Shown here one piece after another: positions 26,041-35,600 of a DNA stretch of 64,000 bases (its first letter is position 1; each line of letters opens with the position of its first letter). The notes beneath the pieces were generated by a model. The model saw only the letters and a program-made list of their open reading frames with translations, was not told where the DNA came from and searched no databases. Source of the DNA: Paraburkholderia silviterrae (GTDB lineage: Bacteria > Pseudomonadota > Gammaproteobacteria > Burkholderiales > Burkholderiaceae); assembly GCF_004353915.1 (NCBI RefSeq), contig NZ_SMRP01000006.1:599-64598 (forward strand), in the 5' to 3' direction. Position numbers and translations under genes: made by a program.

Positions 26041-27324
26041 TTAATTATTCTTAAGGCATCCTGAAGCCACCGGACGACTCTCGGCGAGATACCGGTGCAC
26101 GAAGGTGACGGCCATCGCGCCTTCACCGACTGCCGAGGCAACCCGCTTGACCGAGCCGGCTCGCACGTCGCCCGCCGCGAACGATCCTGGCACGCTGGTC
26201 TCGAGAAAGTAAGGCCGCCTGTCGATCGGCCACACGGTATCGAATGACGGATGTTCGTAGAGGTCGCTGCCTGTGACGAGGTAGCCATTCGGGTCGCGGA
26301 TGATGTGGGTGTCTTTCGCCCACTCCGTGTTCGGCGAGCCGCCGATGCAAACGAAAAGATGACCTGTCTTGACCACTTCGCGCTCGCCGTTCAGAGACTG
26401 AATCTCGATGGCCTCGAGTTTTCCGTCGCCATGCAGCGCGCTCACGGATGACTCGAACCTGACCTTGACGTTGGCTTCGCGCTCCAGACGCTCGATCAAA
26501 TACTGTGAGAGCGTGGCGGCCAGCGACGCCCCTCTCACGATCATCGTCACTTCGCTGGCATGTTGCGCGAAGTGCATGGCGGCCTGCCCCGCGGAGTTCC
26601 CGCCACCGACGATGCACACCGGCTGTCCCATGCACATGGGCGCCTCGCTCGCGCCCGCGCCGTAAAAGAGCCCCGCGTTCAGATATTTATCCTCGTGCGG
26701 CAGGCCGAGGCTCCGATATTCGATCCCCGTCGCGCAGATATTCGATTTCGCGCACAGGATCGAGCCGTCGGCCAGATCGACGCGAATCTTGCCATCGACG
26801 AAGGTCGCATGAACGCCTTCACGCATCATCAGCAGCTCGATGCCGAATTTCACCGCCTGTTGACGGGCGCGCTCGGCAAGCTCCGCGCCGGGAATGCCCT
26901 GCGGAAAGCCCATATAGTTCTCGATCAGCGAACTCGTTCCCGCCTGGCCGCCAACCGCGTTGCGCTCGATAACGACGGCCCTCAAGCCTTCCGAGGCCGC
27001 ATACACCGCGGCCGAAAGCCCCGCAGGCCCCGCCCCGTAGATCGACACGTCGTACTCGCGCAAGCGTGGCTTGGTGACCCAGCCCAGTTTCGCCGCGATC
27101 TCGGCCAGCGTGGGTTGCTGAACGCACGTGCCATCCGGAAAGAGCACGACGGGCAAGCGCATGTCGCGCAGCGTCTCTACGCCGAGCTCGCGCATGCAGT
27201 CCCGGTCGGACGTCATTTCGCACCATTCGTATTCGACCACGCCGCGCTTCAGAAAGTCGCGAATCTCATAGGCCTCCCGGCTGTGCGGCAGCCCTATTAC
27301 CTTGACGTGTTGCGACTGAGCCAT
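26041..27324 (-). CDS. Thioredoxin-reductase-like flavoprotein lacking CxxC, with a glutaredoxin-like N-domain
   Basis: A 427-residue protein. Residues 1-85 form a thioredoxin/glutaredoxin-like domain (VKVIGLPHSREAYEIRDFL to LPVVLFPDGTCV) whose active CxxC is replaced by HSRE. Residues 90-427 are a class II pyridine nucleotide-disulfide oxidoreductase with FAD motif YGAGPAGLSAAV and NAD(P)H motif VGGGNSAGQAA. At the position of the thioredoxin reductase CATC motif the sequence is FYGAGASEAP, so the redox dithiol is missing. It probably acts as an NAD(P)H oxidase, a ferredoxin reductase-like enzyme or a one-electron donor. The start at 27324 follows GAGGAGG. It is divergent from a UBP-type zinc finger gene, 245 bp away. 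Confidence 0.85.
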   Translation of the reverse strand: MAQSQHVKVIGLPHSREAYEIRDFLKRGVVEYEWCEMTSDRDCMRELGVETLRDMRLPVVLFPDGTCVQQPTLAEIAAKLGWVTKPRLREYDVSIYGAGPAGLSAAVYAASEGLRAVVIERNAVGGQAGTSSLIENYMGFPQGIPGAELAERARQQAVKFGIELLMMREGVHATFVDGKIRVDLADGSILCAKSNICATGIEYRSLGLPHEDKYLNAGLFYGAGASEAPMCMGQPVCIVGGGNSAGQAAMHFAQHASEVTMIVRGASLAATLSQYLIERLEREANVKVRFESSVSALHGDGKLEAIEIQSLNGEREVVKTGHLFVCIGGSPNTEWAKDTHIIRDPNGYLVTGSDLYEHPSFDTVWPIDRRPYFLETSVPGSFAAGDVRAGSVKRVASAVGEGAMAVTFVHRYLAESRPVASGCLKNN

Positions 27325-27569
27325 AAGCGCCTCCTCATGGGCAGCGAATCGTTCGCCGCGCTGCCAGCGCAGCTGGGCTGACCCACGATTCGCCCATCTG
27401 CTGAGCACTATGGTGGCTCGTCGAGGCTCATAGAGGAAGCGTCCGTTGTCGCCATTAATAACGATTAAGAATCGGGCGCCGGCAACACTGCATAATGGAA
27501 TAGCCCTGTCATGCCTGAACGGAGGGGTTTTCAGTTCTCTCGCCCATTCGCTCACCAAGGGAGTCAACG

Positions 27570-27881
27570 GTGACCACGACCTGTACCCATCTCAGTCAAG
27601 CACACATCCTGCATACCCATAAGGACTACTGCGAAGAATGCGTCAAGTCCGGAGGACATTGGGTCCATTTGCGCCTATGCCTGATATGCGGAAAGGCCGG
27701 CTGCTGCGACTCTTCCCCGAACCGGCATGCCAGCAAGCACTTTCACGAAACCGGCCATCCGCTCGTGCGCTCGATCGAGCCTGGCGAGCGCTGGGTCTGG
27801 TGCTACGTCGACAACATGCTCGTGGGTGAGATCGACTCGCAACCATCCAGCGGGCCGGCCAGCAACGAAGCAGAAAAATAG
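27570..27881 (+). CDS. UBP-type zinc finger protein
   Basis: A 103-residue protein consisting almost entirely of a ZnF-UBP domain. Likely ligands are Cys5/His7, Cys21/Cys24, Cys37/Cys40, Cys45 and the His cluster in NRHASKHFHETGHPLV, with the aromatic WVWCYVDN strand at the end. In eukaryotic deubiquitinases this fold grips the free C-terminus of ubiquitin. In bacteria, stand-alone forms are found but the partner is unknown. The start is GTG at 27570 with GGGAG upstream. It is divergent from the flavoprotein lacking CxxC and 32 bp ahead of a LysR gene on the same strand. Confidence 0.88.
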   Translation: MTTTCTHLSQAHILHTHKDYCEECVKSGGHWVHLRLCLICGKAGCCDSSPNRHASKHFHETGHPLVRSIEPGERWVWCYVDNMLVGEIDSQPSSGPASNEAEK

Positions 27882-27913
27882 ATTCAACCCGCCGCCTGGA
27901 AAAGCGCTCGTAC

Positions 27914-28879
27914 ATGGATACCTTGCTCTCGATGCGCGTGTTTTCGCGCATTGTCGAAACCGGCAGCTTCACGCGTGCAGCCGAGCTGACCGGCTTGACG
28001 ACGCCACGCGTTTCCGCGCTGCTTGGTCAACTCGAACACCACCTGCGCTGCCGCCTGCTCAATCGCACCACGCGCCGCGTCTCGCTCACCGAAGACGGGA
28101 GCGCCTACTATCAACGCTGCATCGCCGTGCTGTGCGAAATCGACGACATGGAAGCGTCGCTCTCGCGCGCCAAGATCGCACCCAAGGGAAAGCTCAAGGT
28201 CAACATGCCGCCCGCCATGGCGAAACCGGTCGTGATTCCGGCGCTCCCGGACTTCGTGGCGCGCTATCCCGAGATCGCGATCGAGATCAGCATGACCGAC
28301 CGGCAAATCGATCTCGTCAGCGAAGGGGTCGATTGCGTCGTACGCGTGGGTGAACTCGCGGACTCGGCCATGGTCGCAAAGCGCATCGGCAGCATGTCGA
28401 CCTGCACGTGTGCCACGCCCGCGTATCTCGCGCAGCACGGCGTACCGGTGACGATCGACGACCTCGCGCAACATACCGCCGTGCACTACGTCTCATCCGA
28501 TACCGGGCGGCAGCGCGCCTGGGATTATCTGGTGGACGGCAAGCTGCGCACGGTGCAGATGCGCGGCGCCGTTGCCGTCAACGACGCCGACGCGCAAACG
28601 GCCTGCGCGCTCGCGAGCCTCGGTCTCGTCAAGACGTCGCTCTATCTCGTCGAATCGTTGCTGGAGGCCGGCACGCTACAAGAGGTCTTGCAGGATTTCA
28701 ACGTCGCGCCGCGGCCGGTCTCGGTCCTTTATCCCCCCAACCGCCATATGCCGCAGAAGCTCAGGATATTTGTCGAGTGGCTCACGGCGCTGTTCGCGGA
28801 TATCCCCTCGCTGCAGGGCAAGCGCCGCGCGTCGAGCCCTGCCGAAGCACACGACGCTTTAGCCGAAACCGCGCTTTAA
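27914..28879 (+). CDS. LysR-family transcriptional regulator
   Basis: A 321-residue LysR protein. The N-terminal winged HTH is FSRIVETGSFTRAAELTGL followed by TTPRVSALLGQLEHHL, and the C-terminal effector domain has two periplasmic-binding-like lobes (PVVIPALPDFVARYPEIAIE, ALASLGLVKTSLYLVESLLE). It follows the UBP gene by 32 bp, so they may be co-transcribed, and it is convergent with the kinase operon. Because LysR regulators usually act on adjacent or divergent genes, the UBP gene and flavoprotein are the first candidates for its targets. The effector is unknown. Confidence 0.9.
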   Translation: MDTLLSMRVFSRIVETGSFTRAAELTGLTTPRVSALLGQLEHHLRCRLLNRTTRRVSLTEDGSAYYQRCIAVLCEIDDMEASLSRAKIAPKGKLKVNMPPAMAKPVVIPALPDFVARYPEIAIEISMTDRQIDLVSEGVDCVVRVGELADSAMVAKRIGSMSTCTCATPAYLAQHGVPVTIDDLAQHTAVHYVSSDTGRQRAWDYLVDGKLRTVQMRGAVAVNDADAQTACALASLGLVKTSLYLVESLLEAGTLQEVLQDFNVAPRPVSVLYPPNRHMPQKLRIFVEWLTALFADIPSLQGKRRASSPAEAHDALAETAL

Positions 28880-28904
28880 GGCCTGTTCGCGTGAATAACA
28901 GGCC
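28880..28904. terminator. Bidirectional terminator-like hairpin
   Basis: GGCCTGTT (28880-28887) pairs with AACAGGCC (28897-28904) around a 9-nt loop. It begins directly after the LysR stop and ends one base before the kinase operon stop, so it exactly fills the convergent gap. Confidence 0.6.
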
Positions 28905-30050
28905 CTAGCGCGCCAGCGTCAGCTTCACGGCGAGCCCCGGATGGTTGTCCTCCAGCCGGAGCTCGCCGCGATGCAAGGTCGCCACCCCTTTGACGAGCGC
29001 CAGCCCCAGACCGACGCCCGGGGTTCCGCGGCTCGCGTCGCCGCGATAGAACCGCTCGGTTGCCTTCGTCTTCTCCGAATCGGGCACGCCTGGGCCATCG
29101 TCCGCGACGACGACTTCAACCAGCCCAACGTGGTCGCTCACCGAGACAAGGATCTCGGTCTGGGCGAACTTGATGGCATTGTCGATGAGATTGCCGACGG
29201 CCTGCGCGATCAGCAAGGGATCCACCCATGCCGGCAGGCTGTCCGCGCATGCCAGCGTCAAGGTGAGGCCACGCAGCTCGGCCAGCGGCTGATAGAACTC
29301 CACGGCCTCCGCGACGATATCGGCCACGTCACTCGTCACGAAGCCGGCTTTGCGCACGCCCGCATCGATTTCGGCGAGACGCAGCAGCGCATTGAAAATG
29401 CCGATGACGCGATCGATGTCGGCCAATGCGCTTTCGAGCCGTTCGAGCGTTTCTCCATCGACCTTCTTCTTCAGGTCGAAGATCATCACCTCCATTCTCG
29501 CGCGAAGCTCGGCAAGCGGTGTGCGCAGATCGTGCGCGATCGCGTTCGACGTGTTGCGCACGCTGTTGATCATCTCGATGAGCGCTTCCTGCGCCACTTC
29601 GCGGCTGCGCACTTCTTCCTGCAAGCGCACATTCTGCGCTTGCAGCGCTTGCTGCAAGCGCCGCAGCTTCAGGTGCGTCTTGACGCGCGCGAGCAGTTCC
29701 TCCATTTGCAGCGGCTTGGTCACGTAGTCGATGCCGCCAACGTGGAAGCCCGTCGTCTTGTCTTCGGTCCGTGACAGCGAGGTCATGAAGATCACGGGAA
29801 TCTCGCGCGTGGCCGGACGCTCTTTCAACCGGCGGCACACTTCGAACCCATCGATCCCGGGCATCATCACGTCGAGCAGGATCAAGTCCGGACACACGAG
29901 CTCCGCGCGTTCGAGCGCTTCCTCGCCGTCGCGCGCGATGGAGATGCGCAGCCCGTTGCCTTCCAGAAAGTCGACTACCAGGCCCAGATTCGAGGCGGTA
30001 TCGTCCACGACCAGAACGAGCGGGGGATTACTGTCGAACTCGTCTGCCAT
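28905..30050 (-). CDS. Receiver-histidine kinase protein
   Basis: A 381-residue soluble signalling protein in inverted order. Residues 10-125 form a receiver domain (Asp60 in LILLDVMMPGIDGFE, Lys112 in YVTKP). A coiled-coil linker follows, then a HisKA region with His173 in AIAHDLRTPLAE, and a HATPase with GNLIDNAIKF, DDGPGVP and GVGLGLALVK. A receiver ahead of a kinase lets an upstream kinase switch the output of this one. The start at 30050 is 5 bp after the hybrid kinase stop, so the two are coupled. It is the last gene of a four-gene operon. Confidence 0.9.
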   Translation of the reverse strand: MADEFDSNPPLVLVVDDTASNLGLVVDFLEGNGLRISIARDGEEALERAELVCPDLILLDVMMPGIDGFEVCRRLKERPATREIPVIFMTSLSRTEDKTTGFHVGGIDYVTKPLQMEELLARVKTHLKLRRLQQALQAQNVRLQEEVRSREVAQEALIEMINSVRNTSNAIAHDLRTPLAELRARMEVMIFDLKKKVDGETLERLESALADIDRVIGIFNALLRLAEIDAGVRKAGFVTSDVADIVAEAVEFYQPLAELRGLTLTLACADSLPAWVDPLLIAQAVGNLIDNAIKFAQTEILVSVSDHVGLVEVVVADDGPGVPDSEKTKATERFYRGDASRGTPGVGLGLALVKGVATLHRGELRLEDNHPGLAVKLTLAR

Positions 30051-30055
30051 GCCAA

Positions 30056-32620
30056 CTATCGTCCATTCAATTGTTGCTCGATGAAGGAGAGCAATTCCCG
30101 AGTTTCGAAATTCTCCGCCAGCCGGCGCACCTTCGATGCAAATTCCTGATAGCGCCCGTCGTCGTCGAGCAGCGCATCGGCATGGCGCATGACATCGCGC
30201 ATTTGCCCTCGCAACGCCAGACGATGCAGCATGGCCATGTCCTCGTGCCCCGGCACCACCACCCTCGCCGCGGCTTGCGGTTCGCTCGCGCCTTCCGGCG
30301 GCGGCGTCGAGTCTGCGCACATGTGCACCTGCGCCGCGAAATCGCCTGGCACGTCGAGATCGAACCAGAACCGGCTGCCTCGTCCGTATTCGCTCTGCAC
30401 CTGGATTTCGCTGCCCATCAGCCGGACCAGCTGCTGGCTGATGGACAGTCCCAGCCCTAGCCCGGCGCTGCGCCGTTCGCTGTCGCCCGCCTGCTCGAAG
30501 GGCTGAAAAACACGTTCGAGTTGATCGGGGGCGATGCCGAGGCCCGTGTCGCGCACCTCGAAACGCAACGTTCCCCGGCTGACCTGTTTCACCGCGAAGG
30601 TCACTTCCCCTTCGTCCGTGAATTTCACCGCATTCGAAAGCAGGTTGAGCAACACCTGGCGCAGGCGTTTTTCGTCGATTCGAATCATGCCCGGCAGGCA
30701 AGGCGAAATCATGCACGTCTGCGTGAGGCCTTTCTCCCGCGCGCGCACGCCAACCATCTCGGCCAGCATCTCGAGGAACGGCGCGAGCAAGATGTCGCTC
30801 AGTTGCAGCTCGACCCTGCCCGCGCCGATGCGCGAAAACTCGAGCAAGTCGTCGATCAGCGTCACCAGGTGCGTTCCGCTTTGTTCGATGACCGAAACAT
30901 GCGAGCGCTGCCGCGCGCCGAGTTCGTCGTCGCGGCGCAGGATCTGCGCGTAGCCGAGAATGCCGTTCAGCGGCGTCCTGAGCTCGTGGCTGATATGGGC
31001 GAGGAATTGATCCTTGGCCTTGTTCGCGGCTTGCGCCTCGTCGCGTGCGATGCGCACCGTGGCTTCGAGCGCCCTGCGCTCGGAGATGTCCTGCAAGATC
31101 GCGATCGTATGGTGCACCTGGTCGCTGGAATCCCATTGCATCGCCACGCAGACATTGACCCATACGCGCGAGCCGTCGCCGCGGATCAGCAGCTTGTCCT
31201 CGGTGTAGTGCGCGATTTCCTTGTCGAACAGCTGCTTGAACCGGCTCTCGCTGCCGGGCACGAAGCCTTCCTCCGTGACGTCCCTGAACGTCATCGTCAG
31301 GAGTTGCTCGCGGGTATAGCCGACGATCTCGCAATAGCGCTGATTCACGCGCAAGAAGCGCCCATCGATACCGCAGTGCGCGATCCCGACTGCCGCATTC
31401 TCGAACGTGCCTCGAAAGCGCTCTTCGCTGGCGCGCAAGGCCTGCTCCACGCGCTTGAGCTCGGAAATGTCCACCAGCGTGCCGCTCACGCGCACGGGCG
31501 TGCCCAACGCGTTGCGCTGCGGTGTGCCGCGCGTGAGCACCCAACGGTATGAGCCGTCGCGGTGCAAAACCCGGTGCTCGATCTCGAACACGCCGCCGGC
31601 ATCCGCGCAGTTTCGTTTGAACTTCGCGTCGAAATGGTCGCGGTCGTCGGGGTGGACCATCTCCATGAAACGGTCGAAGCCGCTCGCGGCGGCATGCTCG
31701 CCGTAGCCAAGCCATTCGCGGATATTCCAGCAGCGCAGCGTCCCCTGCCGGCCCGCCACGCTCGACGGCTCCAGCTCCCAGACGCCCACGTTCGATCCGC
31801 GCATGGCAAGACCGAGACGCTCGTTGGTTTCGCGCAGGATTTCCGCCTGGGCCGCGCGCCGCGCCTCGGTCGCGTCGCGAATCACGAGCACCACGCCAAC
31901 GACCTGCCCCGCCTCGTCGACGATAGGCGTCACCCGGTTCTCGACCGGCAATTCGCGGCCCTGTCTGCCCACTAGCCGGATCCTCACGGGCGAGCCAGCC
32001 GACATGACATTGCGCAGGACGGCGGCCCCCACGTCGCCCAAGGGCATATTCGTGTCCTCGTCGATCAGCACCAGCACCTTTTCGAGCGGCTGGCCCACGG
32101 CCTCTTCCCGCGCCCATCCGGTCAACGCCGCGGCCACGGGATTGATCAGCGTGATACGCGAATCGCAATCCGTCGCAATCACGCCGTCGCCAATACTCGC
32201 GAGCGTGACGGCATAGCGTTGCTCGCTCTCGCGCAGGCGGCGCTCAGCGCCGTGCTTGTACAGCGCCATTTCCACGACCGTGCGCAGTTGCTGGTCGTCG
32301 AAGGGCTTGAGGAGATAGCCGAACGGTTCAGTCACGGTCGCGCGCCGGACGGTTTCCTCGTCCGCGTAGGCCGTGAGAAACACGACGGGCAGATTGAGCG
32401 CGTCGCGCAACTGGCGTGCCGCGTCGATGCCGTCCAGCTCGCCTTCGAGGCGCACGTCCATCAGCACGAGATCGGGCAGCGCCCGCGTCGCCATCTGGAT
32501 CGCTTCTTCGCCGCTCGCGACGCTGCCCACGACCGTGTGCCCACAGCGCACCATTTGCTGGGCAATGTCGCGCGCGACCACCCGATCGTCTTCCACTATG
32601 AGTATGCGTGCCGGCGCCAT
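30056..32620 (-). CDS. Hybrid receiver-PAS-histidine kinase
   Basis: An 854-residue kinase. The N-terminal receiver has Asp55 in PDLVLMDVRLEG. About three PAS domains follow (TLASIGDGVIATDCDSRITL at about 140-260, a middle PAS with WELEPSSVAGRQG, and a third with NAAVGIAHCGIDGRFLRV). Then come HisKA (FLAHISHELRTPLNGILGYA) and HATPase (LLSNAVKFTDEG, DTGLGIAPDQ). A 60-residue helical tail after the ATPase (MLHRLALRGQMRDVMRHADA) is not a receiver and may be a docking or dimerisation element. There is no transmembrane segment, so it senses a cytoplasmic signal. The start at 32620 is 19 bp after the giant kinase gene. Confidence 0.9.
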   Translation of the reverse strand: MAPARILIVEDDRVVARDIAQQMVRCGHTVVGSVASGEEAIQMATRALPDLVLMDVRLEGELDGIDAARQLRDALNLPVVFLTAYADEETVRRATVTEPFGYLLKPFDDQQLRTVVEMALYKHGAERRLRESEQRYAVTLASIGDGVIATDCDSRITLINPVAAALTGWAREEAVGQPLEKVLVLIDEDTNMPLGDVGAAVLRNVMSAGSPVRIRLVGRQGRELPVENRVTPIVDEAGQVVGVVLVIRDATEARRAAQAEILRETNERLGLAMRGSNVGVWELEPSSVAGRQGTLRCWNIREWLGYGEHAAASGFDRFMEMVHPDDRDHFDAKFKRNCADAGGVFEIEHRVLHRDGSYRWVLTRGTPQRNALGTPVRVSGTLVDISELKRVEQALRASEERFRGTFENAAVGIAHCGIDGRFLRVNQRYCEIVGYTREQLLTMTFRDVTEEGFVPGSESRFKQLFDKEIAHYTEDKLLIRGDGSRVWVNVCVAMQWDSSDQVHHTIAILQDISERRALEATVRIARDEAQAANKAKDQFLAHISHELRTPLNGILGYAQILRRDDELGARQRSHVSVIEQSGTHLVTLIDDLLEFSRIGAGRVELQLSDILLAPFLEMLAEMVGVRAREKGLTQTCMISPCLPGMIRIDEKRLRQVLLNLLSNAVKFTDEGEVTFAVKQVSRGTLRFEVRDTGLGIAPDQLERVFQPFEQAGDSERRSAGLGLGLSISQQLVRLMGSEIQVQSEYGRGSRFWFDLDVPGDFAAQVHMCADSTPPPEGASEPQAAARVVVPGHEDMAMLHRLALRGQMRDVMRHADALLDDDGRYQEFASKVRRLAENFETRELLSFIEQQLNGR

Positions 32621-32639
32621 GTTCAAGTCTGCCCGATTT

Positions 32640-35600
32640 TCAGAGTTTGAAATGGATGTCGAAGCTCGTGCCGGTGTCGCGGCCGAGAGCGATCGTTGCG
32701 TGGAGCTGGCGCGAGAGGTCGGAAACGATTTGCAGTCCGAGCGATTCGGCCTGCTCGATCGAATACTCGGGCGACAGCCCGACACCGTCATCCGACACGC
32801 TCAACCTGCACGCGCGCTCGCCACTGGACACCAGCTCGACACGCAGCCGCCCGCTGCGCCCCTGCGGAAACGCGTGCTTCAGCGCGTTCGACACGAGTTC
32901 GTTGACGATCATCCCGCATGCAACCGCCCGATTCATGTCGAGCTGCACGTCGTCGACGAGCACGTCCAGCGACACGTCGAGCCGGCTCAATTCATAGGCG
33001 CGCGAGAGATGCGCGCAGAGATTGCGGATATGGGGCGCCATGTCGATACGGGCGAAATTGCCGGCCCTGTAGAGATTTTCGTGAACCATCGCCATGGAGC
33101 GCACCCGGTTTCTGCTGTCGAGGAAAAGCTCCGCCACCGAGGCGTCGTCAACGCGCGCCGCCTGCAGGCTGAGCAGGCTGCTGATCAACTGCAGATTGTT
33201 TTTGACCCGATGATGCACTTCATGCAGGAGCGCCTCCTTCTCTTCGAGCAGCGCCTCGATCTCCTCCAGGCTGGCATTTTCGATCGAGATCGCGGCTTGC
33301 GACGCGAGCAGCTTGAGCACCGCCATGCGCGAGGGCGTGAAAACGCCGGGCGCCAGTTCGTTCTCGAGATACAGGGCGCCGATCAGGCGGGTCTGCTTGA
33401 CGAGCGGCAGGCACAGCACCGAGCGCGCGTGCCTGCCGATGAAGTACTCGTCGGCGGCAAAGGGATTGTCGATCGAGGCGTCGTCCACGAGGACCGCTTC
33501 GTGCGTGCGCAGGCTGTGATGGAGCATCGCCAGCGGCACCGCTTGCGGCGAGCCCGGCCGGCGGCCGACCTCGACCGCACTGCCCTCGCGCGCGGCGCTC
33601 GCCTCCGCCTCGATGCAAAGCTGCTCCGCATGCGGCAGGACCAGCACGGCACGCCGCGCGCCCGCGTGCTCGAGCACGATGGACATCAGCGTATGCATGA
33701 GGCGCTCGAGCACGCGCTCGCTCGAAATGGCCTGCGACGCCCGCACGACCGTCTCCGCGTCCAGCCGATTCGCCACCGGTCCGTGCGGCGCGCTCCCCGC
33801 GTCTTGCACGGCCAGCTCGGGGTGGCGCGCGTCGAGCGAGCGGACCTTGGCCATGCTCCCCCAGCTCAGGTAAGCCTGCCGGGCATTGCGCAAATACACC
33901 ATGCCTATGGTCGAAAACCCGCGTTCCAGGTAGAAGCGCGCCGCCAGCTCGTTGGCGAGTCCCTCGATATGCCGCAGCCGCTGCTCGCGTGCCTGCTCGA
34001 TCGCACGTTCATAGAGACGCATCGCCTCGAACTCGCGCGACTGCGTGCGCGCCCGTTCGGCGTCGACCAGGGCGGCACGCGAGGCGAAGTTCGCGGGGCC
34101 ATGCCCGGCCCAGCCATGCAGCTTCTCGATGTGCTCCGCCAGCGCCGCCTCGTTGGCGGCCTGCTGGTCCGGCGCCAGCGCGTCATGGCTTTGCAGGCGC
34201 GTGAGCGCGGAAAAGAAATGGTATTCGGCCAGCTCGAAGTGGCCCGACGACGTCCATAGCAAAGGCGCGGCGCGTTCCCCCGACTTCAGCGCACCGGCAA
34301 TGTCGCCCGCGAAATACTGCGCCTCCTGCTTGCGTATCCAATACCAGCACGCCGCGATGGCGAGCGCCGGATTGCCTTCGAGATGCTGCTCGAGCGCGCG
34401 CTCGCTAGCATGATCCGCCTCGGCGGAGCCGAGCCAGGCCGGCAATCCCCGCAGGCCGCGAATCAAGGACAATTGCGCCGTCATGATGTCGACGATCAGC
34501 CCGAATCCCGCGGCCCGCACGATGCGCAGGCGCTCGACGGCCTGGTCCTCGGCCTCGGCCAGCGGCTCGCCCGCTGCCAGCAGGCTTGTCACCAGACAGC
34601 AGCTGCTGAAGCCGATATAGGTGAGGTCCCCGCTTTGCTGCGCCGCCTCGAAGGCGCGCCGCAATAGCGGCAGCCCCGCGTGCATCGGCTGTGTCCATGG
34701 CATCACGTGATAGGCGAAGCACATATACACGCGGGCCCGGAAGCGGGCCAGCTTTCGCTCGTCCACGAGCGCGAGCCCCAGCCTGCCGAATTCGAAGCCC
34801 GCGCGGTAGTCGCCGAATATCGGGCCGGCCACCATGCCGAGGTAGGCAAAGCCCAGCGAGGAGGCGTCCGCATTGCCATGCTCGATACTCAGGTTGGCCA
34901 TGCGGGCCAGCACGAGGCAAACGAGGTTCTCGTCCGTAAAGAAGGCCGGCGGCAAGACCGCGGTCAACACGTTGAGCGTTGCCTCCAGCGCCTCGTTCTG
35001 CAACAGGGGCAGCTCGATGAGCGACGCGATCGGCCGTTGCTGAAGCCGGCCGAGCAGGCTCGCATACTCCGCTTTGGCTGCCTCGCGAGCCGGGTGCGCA
35101 ACCCACTCGATGCCCACATGGCGCAGATAGCCGAGGCCGATATCGATAGCCGCCTGCATCTGATCGAGCGCCGTATGCAGCGTGACGCGCAGAAATGCCA
35201 CCGCTGCCCGGTCTGGGATCGTATTGGCGCGTTCGACAAGATCGCGCAGGCGCGCTTCGGCCTGCGTGGCATTGCCCGTGAGGAATTCGCATTCGGCGCG
35301 CAGGAGCTCGAGCGAGAATTTTTCGCCGTAATGTGTTTGCCAGGCAACGCTGCCGAGAATATCGCTGCCGACGCTCAGATACGCGAGCGCGGACCCATAG
35401 GCGGCGGAGGCTCTCGCACGGCGGCCGGCGCGCAGGTTGAGCGCGACCACGCGCATGCGCACCCGGCTATCGTCGATCACGTGGAGCGCGCGATTGTATT
35501 GATTGACGACCTCGAAGATATTGGGCGCCAGCGCCGGGTCGCCGTCGCCTCCATCGAGCCTCGTCCCGATGCGCAAATGCGCTGCCGCGCGCGCCGTCTC

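Noticed and set aside
30051..32168. An upstream extension of the receiver-kinase gene to 1087 residues
   Set aside because: It overlaps the hybrid kinase gene in another frame with nonsense composition; the receiver domain begins at 30050.
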